56,383 nt of DNA from Lentimicrobiaceae bacterium (GTDB lineage Bacteria > Bacteroidota > Bacteroidia > Bacteroidales > F082), in NCBI GenBank assembly GCA_015061295.1, contig SUWU01000014.1:1-56383 (forward strand). The letters are read 5' to 3'. Each line of letters opens with the position of its first letter. The first letter of the stretch is position 1. Positions 9,711-19,560 of this stretch are shown here, piece by piece. Below the pieces are notes generated by a model. That model was not told the origin of the DNA. It saw only the letters and a list, made by a program, of their open reading frames with translations, and made no database searches. Both the position numbers and the translations under genes were made by a program.

Positions 9711-10639
9711 TGTTTATGGAGTCCGTTTTGTTTAGAATATATAACAAAAGAATCCATTATTTTGTCGGTATAAGATTTAGAGATAGGGATTTCTTTTATT
9801 TCTGGCATATCGAACTCCATAGTCAGCTCGCCATTTTCTTTTCTAAGCGATGACACATGTTCAAGGTTAATCATATATGAACGATGGCAGCGTTGTATTG
9901 GTGTTTCAGCGAGGTCTGCTGATATTTTCTTAAGTGAGTTGCGTATCACGAAATCATTGATTTTATCATTATTAAGATATTTGATAATGCAATAATTGTC
10001 GGAAGACTCCACAAAAAGCACCTTATCCGAAGCAACAGTAAAACGCACTTCGTTCCTTTCATCTTTAAAATTAATGACACACAGCTCAGCGCCTTCTTCT
10101 TTCTTATTGATGACATCTCGTATCAGATGTTCATTATAAAGATAAAGGAAAGATATTATATATGGTATAAGCAGCATCCATGTGGTATTTGCTATTGCTT
10201 TTCTCAATATATCGAAGATAGCCTCCCACAGAGTCAGGTTAGGATTTTCCACGAGGAAGTTATCTATAAATCCTACTCTGTAAGCCATGAAGACATATAT
10301 TGATGCGAGGATAAAAATCTCTGCGAATATCCATATTAGATATTCGAGATAACCTATGGATATTTTTTTCACGAAATAATACATTATCACTCTACTCAAC
10401 GAGATGAGCAGAGAACCCATAAGCACCATGAGTGAGGAGTAGATAAAATAGTTGAAGTTGTTTATTCCTGGTATCCATGTCTCCGAATTAAAAGGGCGGA
10501 ATATATTTATAAATACTAAGGAATATATTGTTGTGAAGAATATTAGTTTGATGATATTAGCTTTGGTGACAAGAAATGCTGGGAGATCTTTGTTACCAAA
10601 ACGTAATGAATATTTCTTTTTAACACTCTGCTCGTTCAT
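9707..10639 (-). CDS. Membrane-bound LytTR-domain transcription regulator
   Basis: A one-piece regulator with about four membrane helices in residues 28-180 and a cytoplasmic LytTR DNA-binding domain in about 195-300 (VASDKVLFVESSDNYCIIKY, LAETPIQRCHRSYMINLEHV). It has no receiver domain, so the input must come through the membrane part or a partner, unlike the LytS/LytTR pair at 3561-5406. It starts only 6 nt after a perfect TAAATTTG box (10645-10652), so its mRNA should be leaderless or nearly so. It overlaps the TPR gene by 4 nt. Similar membrane LytTR proteins are widespread in Bacteroidetes but their ligands are mostly unknown. Confidence 0.88.
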   Translation of the reverse strand: MNEQSVKKKYSLRFGNKDLPAFLVTKANIIKLIFFTTIYSLVFINIFRPFNSETWIPGINNFNYFIYSSLMVLMGSLLISLSRVIMYYFVKKISIGYLEYLIWIFAEIFILASIYVFMAYRVGFIDNFLVENPNLTLWEAIFDILRKAIANTTWMLLIPYIISFLYLYNEHLIRDVINKKEEGAELCVINFKDERNEVRFTVASDKVLFVESSDNYCIIKYLNNDKINDFVIRNSLKKISADLAETPIQRCHRSYMINLEHVSSLRKENGELTMEFDMPEIKEIPISKSYTDKIMDSFVIYSKQNGLHKQ

Positions 10640-10644
10640 GAATG

Positions 10645-10652
10645 CAAATTTA
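10645..10652 (-). promoter_or_regulatory. Promoter -7 box directly before the membrane LytTR gene
   Basis: TAAATTTG on the minus strand ends 5 nt before the ATG, with no other nearby in-frame start. This predicts a leaderless or very short-leader transcript. Confidence 0.55.
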
Positions 10653-10695
10653 CATTTTTTTTTAAAATAACGGATATTTAATTTGCCATTCTTGT

Positions 10696-10728
10696 GTAAA
10701 AAAAAGAGCTGTCATTACTGACAGCTCT
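10696..10728 (-). terminator. Intrinsic terminator of tonB
   Basis: Perfect 9-bp stem GAGCTGTCA / TGACAGCTC with a 4-nt loop, followed on the minus strand by about nine T. It lies 22 nt past the tonB-like stop. Confidence 0.92.
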
Positions 10729-10749
10729 CTATGTAAGATTATTATTTCT

Positions 10750-11436
10750 TTACTGTAATTTAAAGATGATAGGAGCGTTGAACGAAACTCTCACTGCTGT
10801 ACCACGTTGTTTTCCAGGTTTCCATTTAGGCATACTTGAGATAACTCTAACAGCTTCTTCGTCGCAGCCACCGCCGATACCACGTAACACGTTAACGTTT
10901 GATATTGATCCGTCTGGTTCCACAACAAAGTTAACGAACACTCTACCTTGGATATCGCTTTCACGTGCCAACATTGGATATTTGATATTTTTCTGGATAT
11001 ATTCCATCATCTTAGCAGGACCGCCAGGAAATTCAGGCATCTCTTCTACTGCGAGGAAGATCTCTGCTTCAACGATCTCTTCTTCTTCTATCTCTGGAGC
11101 TTGGTACTCGTACTCTTCAATAACTTCGTCTTGATCCACTTCAGCGTTGATGTCGATTTCATCTTCAACCTCAACATCGTCTTCAACAACCTGAATCTGT
11201 GTTACCTGAGGTTTTGGTTGTGGAGGTTGTACCTTAGGTTGTTCTTGTTTTGTAATTTCAACCATTTCCTCTTCTATAACCTCAACGGTTCTTTGTAAAT
11301 TATCTACTGTTTGTTTGTCATAGCTTTTGTATTCAAAAACGCGCCAGACAACGAATAATGTCACAACCAAACCGATTAAGGCAAAAGTAAGTTTCTTACT
11401 TTCAAGATCTGCTTTTGGTGATTTCTTAATTTCCAT
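10750..11436 (-). CDS. TonB family energy-transducing protein
   Basis: Transfers energy from ExbB/ExbD in the inner membrane to TonB-dependent receptors. The 228-residue protein has one N-terminal membrane helix (about residues 16-33), a Pro/Gln and then very acidic periplasmic linker (residues 50-125), and a full TonB C-terminal domain (FPGGPAKMMEYIQKNIKYP, GRVFVNFVVEPDGSISNVNV, MPKWKPGKQRG, FNAPIIFKL). Length and order are typical of Bacteroidetes TonB. It has its own promoter box at 11482-11489 and a strong terminator. The ExbB/ExbD genes at 35.6 kb and the receptor at 43.8-46.3 kb are possible partners. Confidence 0.92.
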   Translation of the reverse strand: MEIKKSPKADLESKKLTFALIGLVVTLFVVWRVFEYKSYDKQTVDNLQRTVEVIEEEMVEITKQEQPKVQPPQPKPQVTQIQVVEDDVEVEDEIDINAEVDQDEVIEEYEYQAPEIEEEEIVEAEIFLAVEEMPEFPGGPAKMMEYIQKNIKYPMLARESDIQGRVFVNFVVEPDGSISNVNVLRGIGGGCDEEAVRVISSMPKWKPGKQRGTAVRVSFNAPIIFKLQ

Positions 11437-11481
11437 TTTATTTCTTTTTTCGTGTTATAAATCAAAAATCATTTCGTGCCG

Positions 11482-11489
11482 CAAATTTA
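11482..11489 (-). promoter_or_regulatory. Promoter -7 box of tonB
   Basis: TAAATTTG on the minus strand, 45 nt before the tonB ATG. Confidence 0.5.
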
Positions 11490-11500
11490 AGAAAAATATA

Positions 11501-11923
11501 TTAGATATTCATCTTTGACCGACTTATTTTTTTATTTTTTTTGCAATAAAACATGAATGCTAAAACTCCAAAGATGCAACCTATTGTATCTGCGATAAAA
11601 TCATAAACACAGCCATATCTTCCTACGAACACATATTTTTGTAAAATCTCTGTCAATCCTGCGTATGATATTGTAACAAGCGAGGAGACTACAAGGAGTT
11701 TACGAAAATAATTTTTATTTTTTTGTGGGATAACATTTCTATATCCCCATAATGTCATAAAGGATAATAATCCGAATATTAAAAGATGAACTAACTTATC
11801 GGGGCTTAGCCAATCCCACAAAGTAACAACTGCCGGAAAGAAATTTCCTGGCATTCCCACTAACACCATTATAACAATGGCGCAGATGAGACCTGGATAG
11901 AAACCTTCCGACAGTCGTCTCAA
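11501..11923 (-). CDS. VanZ-like family membrane protein
   Basis: A 140-residue integral membrane protein with about four helices. VanZ-like signatures are DKLVHLLIFGLLSFM and the closing TEILQKYVF plus RYGCVYDFIADTIGCIFG. VanZ itself gives low teicoplanin resistance, but the function of the family is not established. The start is 4 nt after the gcvH stop, so the two are co-transcribed; sprA-gcvH-vanZ is a gene order I know from other Bacteroidetes. The basic C-terminus (KKNKKISRSK) is cytoplasmic. Confidence 0.85.
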   Translation of the reverse strand: MRRLSEGFYPGLICAIVIMVLVGMPGNFFPAVVTLWDWLSPDKLVHLLIFGLLSFMTLWGYRNVIPQKNKNYFRKLLVVSSLVTISYAGLTEILQKYVFVGRYGCVYDFIADTIGCIFGVLAFMFYCKKNKKISRSKMNI

Positions 11924-11927
11924 ATCG

Positions 11928-12305
11928 TTATCCGATTAATTCTTTGTAAGCTTCAGCGTCTAAAAGACCTTCTAATTCTGATGGGTCTGACACTTGAACT
12001 TTGATAATCCAACCTTCTCCGTAAGGATCGTTGTTAACTGTTTCAGGAGCATCAGCAAGAGCTTCATTAAATTCAACTACTGTACCAGCCACTGGCATTA
12101 ACAATTCTGATGAAGTCTTAACAGCTTCTATTGTTCCAAATGTTTCGTCTGCTTCGAGTGTCTCATCAACAGTGTCGATGTCAACGAAAACGATGTCGCC
12201 TAATTCATGTTGTGCGAAATCTGTGATACCTACATAAGCTGTTTCTCCTTCTAAACGGATCCATTCATGGTCCTTTGAATACTTTAATTCTGCTGGAATG
12301 TTCAT
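11928..12305 (-). CDS. gcvH: Glycine cleavage system H protein
   Basis: Lipoyl carrier that shuttles the aminomethyl group of glycine between the P, T and L proteins. The 125-residue length is standard. The lipoylation site is Lys 63 in [13 protein letters not shown], and the opening KYSKDHEWI and the [14 protein letters not shown] [13 protein letters not shown] are family signatures. None of gcvP, gcvT or lpd is nearby; in Bacteroidetes gcvH often sits beside sprA instead. Own promoter box at 12350-12357, 89 nt after sprA, and a 4-nt gap to the VanZ-like gene. Confidence 0.96.
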   Translation of the reverse strand: MNIPAELKYSKDHEWIRLEGETAYVGITDFAQHELGDIVFVDIDTVDETLEADETFGTIEAVKTSSELLMPVAGTVVEFNEALADAPETVNNDPYGEGWIIKVQVSDPSELEGLLDAEAYKELIG

Positions 12306-12349
12306 CTTGTTTATTTTTAATATTGATTATTATTGATTTTATCTGACTC

Positions 12350-12357
12350 CAAAAATA
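12350..12357 (-). promoter_or_regulatory. Promoter -7 box of gcvH
   Basis: TATTTTTG on the minus strand in the gap between sprA and gcvH, 44 nt before the gcvH ATG. Confidence 0.5.
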
Positions 12358-12394
12358 CAATTTTTATCTTTATAAATAATGTTTTTTTAAAAAA

Positions 12395-15300
12395 TTATTG
12401 TGTTAGACTAAATCTCAAGGTTACACCAGCAAAGGTATTTGATGTTTTGAACGAATTAGCGACGAATGGATCTGTCACGTCACGTTTAAAGAAAGCCTGC
12501 ATTCCTAACCTCGAACTGAAATCATAATCGGCTGTCAAATAGATATTTATTCTATTTTGTCCTGATGAGATTTGACTATAGTTTTCATCAATACTGCGTA
12601 ATGTAGTGATGTCTTTTCTAAATCCTATATCGAGTTTTAAGACAAGGTCATTAGTATTACGTTTAGAGTTGCCGCTTCCCGACGATACTACGATACCTAA
12701 ATCTTTGAAGGTGTATCCACAACCTATTATTATCTCTCGTCCTTCTACCTCTGTCAGCTGATTGTTAATAAAACTTAACGTCAAGCTTCTGCTCTTCTTA
12801 TACTCAAACGATGGAGCTAAGTTATTGGCAAATGACATATTAACACCTATAAGAGGAGCATACTGTTCCGACACCACGATCTGAGCTATATCGTACTCTG
12901 GCACTTTTATATTTGTACCTTCATACACTGCCAAAGGATTTTCTTCTACATAGTTAATGTTAGAAGCCCATGTCGAGATAGAGTAATTAGACTTATATGA
13001 ATGTGTGATGTTAAAAGTCTTAAATATCTTCTTAACAGCAGGTATCTTCGTCAGACCGCTGAAGTTAACTGTCCAGTTTGGTAAAGCGAACTTCTTAAAC
13101 ATCGTCAAGCCTACTTCATCAATATCTTGTCCAGAATAGGCGGCGAGGAATGAATACATCAAGACTTCCTGCGACGACGCTCCATAACCGTATGGGAAGA
13201 ATCCTTTGCCTATGGAGTCATACACCTCTGGTTCTCCGAGTCCTATCCACACCTCATTCTCTCTTGCTAAACGGTAAGCTATGTCTTGTCGGTTGGTTAA
13301 TAATGTGTTAAATAATTCATCGCTATCTTTAAATGATGTTGCTGTCATTAGATACGACATACTGAAGTTACCTCCATTAGAAGGTGTGAAGAAGTTAAAC
13401 ACTCCATTGGCATCAGCTCTGAAATATTCTGAGAAGTTTTCTACATAATTACGCATACCGCTGACATCTATTTTCAAATCAGGGAATGGTTCTAATGTAA
13501 CCTTATAGTTATAGTTCTCGTTAAATCTCTCCGAATATGCCTGATTGAACGTAGAGTCGGTGGTAAGCCAATTACCTGCTATTGCTTTATCGAGGATGTC
13601 TCTGTCCCATCCAAGAACAAATCCCAATCCAGGAGCTCCTGTTATAGAGTTGAGTCCTATATAGTCGGGCTGCATCATATAACCTGGCAAAGAGACGCCA
13701 GATCCTTGCGAGAACGTAAACGACACTTTCTTAACACTCAACAGAACTCTTATCGCTCCATCACCTATGATCTTAGCGTAATTCTTCTTAGGACTGCGTT
13801 TCGTTGTGTCGGCAGACTTAACCTCATCTTCTATCTTAGGCTGGCGAGCTCGATTGTTGTTACGTTTTGGTGTCAGAACTTCCTTAAAATATGGCACCTT
13901 ATTATATAACTTCGTTAAGTCAGCATTAGCATTAAACTGTATCGTCTGCTCATTCTCGTTAAGGTTACCCATGATACTTTGTGTCGAACGCGACGATGCC
14001 GTCCATCTATATATTCCTGTATAACTAGCATTTGATGTCACCCATTCCATAAAAGGTAACTTATTGACAGGGATGGTATAGTTAAGTTTAGACGTTTGAT
14101 TAAACCTCGATATAGAACCTAATCCGAAAATCTCGTCTCTGATGGTGTCTCTGTTAGCAGTCCACTCAGCGGTCTCTCTCTCTGGATTACCTGTAGGTTC
14201 ATAGATATATGCGTTAGCACTAGCGTTATATGTAAAGTTCAATCCTTTGGTAATGTCGTAACGGAAGTCATAGTTACGATTCCAATCCCAGCTCTTTGCG
14301 TAGGTTGGTTTTATGATAAGAGCTCCCGAGCTCTTGTTTCTCAGTTTCTGTTCCTGATATTGTCTATACATCTCCGTAGAGAAAGAGAAACTCTTAGGCA
14401 GATAATAGAAGTTAAAGTCTTTGATGAGTTTCAGATATTGCGATGAAGCCCATTTTGCCTTAGCGAAAGGCTGCACATTCTTCGGATTGGTAGAATATGT
14501 ATAATTGATACCTCCTCTATGTGATTTATCGATGGCATACTCTATATCGCTATCTCTTTGTTCTTGTTTTCTGTATGCGTAAGACGCATTGAAGTTTTCA
14601 ATATCCCAGAAGTGAGGTTTCTTCTTACCTACACGTGTCTTTCTCAGGTTAGTGATATTAAAGTTTGTCTGTTTCACAACATCTTTAGCCGCAAACTTAA
14701 GTGAGTCGCGACCTTCTTTGGTTTCGACATTATTCAGAGCATCTTTAAATTTCACATCTGGGTCGAAAGGATTATATTCTGGTGTTATGGTAGTTTGATT
14801 CTGGTCGTAATGTATTGGCACGGTAATACCTGTTTTCTCTTGTTTCATAAACTTACCAAGGTCGATGTCTGCCGACACATTATAGAAGCTATTAGATTCC
14901 ATCTGCGATTCAGTGACTTTAGTCTCTAACGATCCATATCCTGCCGAGTTATACGATCCTGATGCTGACACACGGCCTAAATCGGCTAAAGTAGCTTCTA
15001 TACGTCCTGTGGCGGCCCAACCTCCTTGGTTATTCAAGTCGGTGAGACGTAACTCATTAATCCAGATGATTGCACTCTTGTCGGTATCTGCCTCATTATT
15101 ATTCTTAGGATTTCTAACACCTATCATCATATTTCTCACCTCGCTGATAGTTGGATTACCCAAGACTTTTATCTTGTTCTTTCCAGAGTACTCTGTATAT
15201 TCGCGATTTGTCTGTACGTTATTCTTACCTAACGATTTATTACGATTATTCTTCACCTCCACGAGTTCTTCGAAGTCGATTTCTATATTATTCTCTTCAG

Positions 15301-18300
15301 GCCAGATGGCAAAGTCATCAGTAGATGAGGTGTACCATTCTGTGAATTTAAGAGGCACCTCGTATTCGTAATAATTGTCTGTCAAGTCGGAACCGAAACG
15401 CAAGAAAACTGTAAGGTCGCCATCTTCTAGATCATCATGTTCATACATCTTCTCGGCATGAACGAACATCTTCATCTTCTTATAATACCTAAAGTCGAAA
15501 CTTGTCGTTTTATATACAGCTCTAGCATCGCCATCAGTAAGATTCTCGACCGACAACTGCAGAGCTTGTTCATTCTGTCGTATTGTCGATACTGTTCCCG
15601 TATAAACTTCTTGATATATTCCAGGAGGGATGACATAAGGTACTGGCTCACGACTGCTATTCTCTTCAAGGTTGACTGCCGACATCTCGAATAAGGTGTT
15701 GTTACTTTGGTCGCCAGAGACATATTCTCCTGGAGCTTGTATAGCCTGTGTATAAGTACGCCACTCGCCTCTCACAAGGTCTAATGTAGCAAAACGAAGC
15801 ACTATATCGTCTTTAAAATCTTTCATGAAGATTCTCATGAAACGTATTGAGGAATAGCCTTCTATATTACCTACAACAGCATCAGGCTCTCTAATAGGGA
15901 TACGGAACTGATACCATCTCACTGTCTTAACATCACCATTTAATGTCGTCACCGTAGCAGTCCTAATATCGGAGATTCTATTTTGACCAGCATTCATCAT
16001 CTTCATCGGGTCGATATCAATCTCATACTGATAATAATTCTCCGACTCGCTAAGAGTATTGTCATTATTAATATCTTCTACATCAGGCAATGTAGTGTTA
16101 TTGGTAGTATAACTCTCTGTATATTGTACTTCTGATGGTGAGTTACCTTCATTTCCGTTATATAATTTATAACGTTCAAGGATGCTGCTATATTTTGAGT
16201 TCGCATCGTAATCTGAGCCTCTGAAATAATGATAGTTGTCAGACGATGGGTCGTCGAATGTCTTGGCATAAGCCTCAGGCGACAATTTCTGCTGCAATAC
16301 ATCGAGATAGTTTTTAAAGAACGATCTTTCATCGTTATCCGACAATCCATCGTATCCAACATCTTGATATTGTCGTGAGTCAGGGTTAGAGTCGAATGCA
16401 TCTACCAGAGCCTGTAGCGAAGGCACACGTCCCCATGATGTAGTATCCACATTAACGACATCTGCTGTCGTAGGCAATCCATTTTCATATGCCTTACGGC
16501 CATCGCGTAAGATGTCTTCAGATATATCACCGAGGTTGAAATACAACTTACCTGTATTACTTTGATCTTGTCCTTCATAGAATGGATCCATCATCCAGAA
16601 TTCTATGTATTCCACATTAGTAGCATTGAAGTCTGACGACTCTATAGCTCTCATGATACCGCCCCATCTATCTTCAGGATTAGAGAAGGTACCATCAGAA
16701 TTGACATTGTCAGTGTCATAGTTATAAGGTCCTCTTTCATCAGGATAATATGCCAAGTTGAGTACCGACACATTTGTTGACGCTCCTGCCTGTATATCTC
16801 TGTTAGGGAAGATCTCTGTCTCAAGAATCTGTCTCACTCTATGATCCGACAGCTCATCGTTAGAGATATTAGGAGGCAACAGAGAACCATAACGGTCGTA
16901 GAACACCGAGTGGTCGATAGTGTACCAAGCCAACTTAGAACGATTTTTACCATAGTCTAAACCTATTGTTGAGAAAGCCTCTGGGAAAAGATTATGCTGA
17001 TGTTGTGGCGTACTTGCCAGGTTCCAACTCGACCACTGACGAAGGTCAATAGTCGATTTAGCGCCTTCAAAGTCATCGATATAAGAAGTTCCAGTCTGTC
17101 CTGTCTCCTTGTTGATACCTTGTATGAAGTGAGCGAACTCTCCATACACTGAGATACGCGACTTCTGTTTTGTCTCTATGAGAGGCAGTTTGTCGATAAG
17201 GTCTGTCAACAGCTGCGACTCTGTCTGATAATTAAAATCAAAGCCGTATATTGTATTCGACAGTGGCTCGTCGTTATAGTTAACTTTAGTGGTATAAGCT
17301 CTTTCTGAGAGATGTAAGATAGTACCTCCTATGAGGAAATCTGGGCTTATCTCATGTTCTATTCGTGAGCCTAAGAAAGTCTTTTTCATCGTAGAGATGG
17401 CGGTGTTATTCTCTAACGAGATATTGATACCTGTACCTGAGTTAAGCAGAGCCTCATTCAATATTATAACACGACCGAGAGTATAGTCAACGGTGTAATC
17501 GACGTTTTCTGTGAGTGGCACTCCACCTGCTGTCACAGTGACAGAACCTGGCTCTACGTTAAGAGCATTAAGGTTAATCTCGCTTCCCGATGATGAGGTA
17601 TAATGACCTTCTAAGCGGAATTTGTTTTTATCGGTAAATTGTTCTGCCGAAGTCTTAGTAAGCGTATATAAAGAATCGAAGGCATATTTATCAGCAAGAG
17701 CAGGGTCGTCTTTAAATATCTCTCTTATGTGACTACCAAAAGGCTCAAGCACAGTGAAATAGATACGACCGGTAGCCGCATTGATAGTACCACCGTTTGT
17801 TGTCGCTCCATTGATAAAGTCGAACATACCATCACCACCTTCAACAGGATTCATCTGCGAGTTAAGATTATCCATATTCATCAGGTGAAGCAACGACTGT
17901 CCTTTCACATCTCCTTTAGCATCGGCGAAATATCCTGTAGCAACACCATTATCATTACCTATATACAAGACATTCATAACGAAGTCGCTCGGACTCACCT
18001 GATAGGCTCTGATATTATAGACATTCTTCATCATAAGATCCCACATTGGCATCTTAGTGTTTATAGTGGTACTCTTCAACAGCTTAGTAACCAAGAGATT
18101 CGGATCTGAGATACTCTGATCTGAGAACTCACCAACTTGATATACCTTATCTTGTCCTATGACAGTATATTGATAGGCTACAGCAAGGGTCTGGTTAGCA
18201 TTAAGATTAACATTCAATGTAATGAAACCCAACTTACTATTAAGCACATACTCCGATGGACTAAGTTTTCTCGCCTTTTGTATCTTCTCAAAATCCTTTC

Positions 18301-19546
18301 CTGAAGTATAGCCTTGTGAAGTAAGATATGACGTAACTGTATTTAACGACCTTATGGAGTTATCCATGTTATACAACAAGGTATTGACGGTGTCATCAGG
18401 ATATTGTGGCCCCATTATACCGGCAGATTGTACATTACTGTTATATATCCACTCTTCTTTACCTTCTCCCAAGTCGGTGAAAGCTACTATATTACGGCAA
18501 TTCTCGTAGTTTGATGTGGTATTCGTTACCCATACTTCAATCTTATTGATATTGATGTCTGATGCTACCAACGGGAGATTAGCCAGAGCCTTCTCATAGT
18601 TCTCTCTAAAATATTGACTGAGGAAGAAGTGTCGGTTCTCTTCATAATCAAGACATTCCAACTCGTATTCATTTGTCAAGGCACCACCACTGACTTTAAT
18701 ATTCTGCGTCTCACTTTCTTGATACGACACCACAGAGGTAATACTTGTCTTACCGAATTTCAATTTTGTCTTTATACCAAATAACGACTGTGTTCCTGTT
18801 ATCAATGAGCTACTCAGTGGCATACTGACATTACCAGCTTCAATGAGTTGAATAATGTCGTCTTCATCGCCTTCGTATTTAAGAGTGAATTTGTTATCGA
18901 AAGTGAATTGCGTTTTTGTGTTATAGTTGAGTTTAAATTCTATCTTCTCTCCTATCTTGGCAGAAGCGCTCAACTGCATATCCATGTCAAAGTCAAAGTT
19001 CGTTGTCTTTTGTTGACTAACAGTCAATGCAGGGTCTCTTCTTCTCTGACTCTTCAATCCAAAAGTAACATCTGCAGAACCTTGCAGTTTAATATCGATT
19101 GTATTACTACCGAAAATCTTATCGAATGCCTTACCTCCAACATATATCGTAGGTATCAACTGATTACCAGCATCTGCCGATGTACTTCCTGTCTCACGAC
19201 GTTCCTTCCAATAATCATTAATCGATTTATCATTGATGTAATCGATATACTGTTCTCGCGACATGGTATAAGGATCACGATACATGAAATCTCCAATCTT
19301 ATTGTAAAATACATATCGATTTGTAACAGGATCATAAACGATCTCACGTGTGACGTTAGACGGATCATTAAGATAAAAACCAGATTTATTACTATCCTGA
19401 TTATATGGATTTCCATCATCTTGAGGGATAGGATATCTCAACTGCGTGGTATCGTTCACCTGCGCATTCAACTCGACACACGACATAATCACGCTGACAA
19501 ACAGCAGCGTCAACAGAAATGTATTCTTAACAAGTAGTTTCTTCAT
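12395..19546 (-). CDS. sprA: SprA (Sov), outer-membrane translocon of the type IX secretion system
   Basis: Forms the very large (36-strand in Flavobacterium) outer-membrane barrel through which T9SS cargo leaves the cell. At 2,383 residues it matches SprA/Sov (about 2,400-2,500). A signal peptide ends near ELNAQ-VND. Family segments include the repeated SprA N-terminal modules (IYVGGKAFDKIFGSNTIDIK, SADVTFGLKSQRRRDP), EYIEFWMMDPFYEG, and the end with an aromatic-rich barrel strand (FAGVTLRFSLTQ). It follows ruvA by 14 nt and precedes gcvH, the usual Bacteroidetes order. The plug gene (48939-50306), gldD/gldE and the sorted cargo at 38700-40661 are other T9SS parts in the window. No frameshift or break is seen. 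Confidence 0.96.
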   Translation of the reverse strand: MKKLLVKNTFLLTLLFVSVIMSCVELNAQVNDTTQLRYPIPQDDGNPYNQDSNKSGFYLNDPSNVTREIVYDPVTNRYVFYNKIGDFMYRDPYTMSREQYIDYINDKSINDYWKERRETGSTSADAGNQLIPTIYVGGKAFDKIFGSNTIDIKLQGSADVTFGLKSQRRRDPALTVSQQKTTNFDFDMDMQLSASAKIGEKIEFKLNYNTKTQFTFDNKFTLKYEGDEDDIIQLIEAGNVSMPLSSSLITGTQSLFGIKTKLKFGKTSITSVVSYQESETQNIKVSGGALTNEYELECLDYEENRHFFLSQYFRENYEKALANLPLVASDININKIEVWVTNTTSNYENCRNIVAFTDLGEGKEEWIYNSNVQSAGIMGPQYPDDTVNTLLYNMDNSIRSLNTVTSYLTSQGYTSGKDFEKIQKARKLSPSEYVLNSKLGFITLNVNLNANQTLAVAYQYTVIGQDKVYQVGEFSDQSISDPNLLVTKLLKSTTINTKMPMWDLMMKNVYNIRAYQVSPSDFVMNVLYIGNDNGVATGYFADAKGDVKGQSLLHLMNMDNLNSQMNPVEGGDGMFDFINGATTNGGTINAATGRIYFTVLEPFGSHIREIFKDDPALADKYAFDSLYTLTKTSAEQFTDKNKFRLEGHYTSSSGSEINLNALNVEPGSVTVTAGGVPLTENVDYTVDYTLGRVIILNEALLNSGTGINISLENNTAISTMKKTFLGSRIEHEISPDFLIGGTILHLSERAYTTKVNYNDEPLSNTIYGFDFNYQTESQLLTDLIDKLPLIETKQKSRISVYGEFAHFIQGINKETGQTGTSYIDDFEGAKSTIDLRQWSSWNLASTPQHQHNLFPEAFSTIGLDYGKNRSKLAWYTIDHSVFYDRYGSLLPPNISNDELSDHRVRQILETEIFPNRDIQAGASTNVSVLNLAYYPDERGPYNYDTDNVNSDGTFSNPEDRWGGIMRAIESSDFNATNVEYIEFWMMDPFYEGQDQSNTGKLYFNLGDISEDILRDGRKAYENGLPTTADVVNVDTTSWGRVPSLQALVDAFDSNPDSRQYQDVGYDGLSDNDERSFFKNYLDVLQQKLSPEAYAKTFDDPSSDNYHYFRGSDYDANSKYSSILERYKLYNGNEGNSPSEVQYTESYTTNNTTLPDVEDINNDNTLSESENYYQYEIDIDPMKMMNAGQNRISDIRTATVTTLNGDVKTVRWYQFRIPIREPDAVVGNIEGYSSIRFMRIFMKDFKDDIVLRFATLDLVRGEWRTYTQAIQAPGEYVSGDQSNNTLFEMSAVNLEENSSREPVPYVIPPGIYQEVYTGTVSTIRQNEQALQLSVENLTDGDARAVYKTTSFDFRYYKKMKMFVHAEKMYEHDDLEDGDLTVFLRFGSDLTDNYYEYEVPLKFTEWYTSSTDDFAIWPEENNIEIDFEELVEVKNNRNKSLGKNNVQTNREYTEYSGKNKIKVLGNPTISEVRNMMIGVRNPKNNNEADTDKSAIIWINELRLTDLNNQGGWAATGRIEATLADLGRVSASGSYNSAGYGSLETKVTESQMESNSFYNVSADIDLGKFMKQEKTGITVPIHYDQNQTTITPEYNPFDPDVKFKDALNNVETKEGRDSLKFAAKDVVKQTNFNITNLRKTRVGKKKPHFWDIENFNASYAYRKQEQRDSDIEYAIDKSHRGGINYTYSTNPKNVQPFAKAKWASSQYLKLIKDFNFYYLPKSFSFSTEMYRQYQEQKLRNKSSGALIIKPTYAKSWDWNRNYDFRYDITKGLNFTYNASANAYIYEPTGNPERETAEWTANRDTIRDEIFGLGSISRFNQTSKLNYTIPVNKLPFMEWVTSNASYTGIYRWTASSRSTQSIMGNLNENEQTIQFNANADLTKLYNKVPYFKEVLTPKRNNNRARQPKIEDEVKSADTTKRSPKKNYAKIIGDGAIRVLLSVKKVSFTFSQGSGVSLPGYMMQPDYIGLNSITGAPGLGFVLGWDRDILDKAIAGNWLTTDSTFNQAYSERFNENYNYKVTLEPFPDLKIDVSGMRNYVENFSEYFRADANGVFNFFTPSNGGNFSMSYLMTATSFKDSDELFNTLLTNRQDIAYRLARENEVWIGLGEPEVYDSIGKGFFPYGYGASSQEVLMYSFLAAYSGQDIDEVGLTMFKKFALPNWTVNFSGLTKIPAVKKIFKTFNITHSYKSNYSISTWASNINYVEENPLAVYEGTNIKVPEYDIAQIVVSEQYAPLIGVNMSFANNLAPSFEYKKSRSLTLSFINNQLTEVEGREIIIGCGYTFKDLGIVVSSGSGNSKRNTNDLVLKLDIGFRKDITTLRSIDENYSQISSGQNRINIYLTADYDFSSRLGMQAFFKRDVTDPFVANSFKTSNTFAGVTLRFSLTQ

Positions 19547-19560
19547 CTTAAATCAATAAG

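Noticed and set aside
18848..19537. 229-residue frame antisense to the start of sprA
   Set aside because: Opposite an intact 2,383-codon gene whose sequence is a clear SprA; the antisense product has no recognisable feature.
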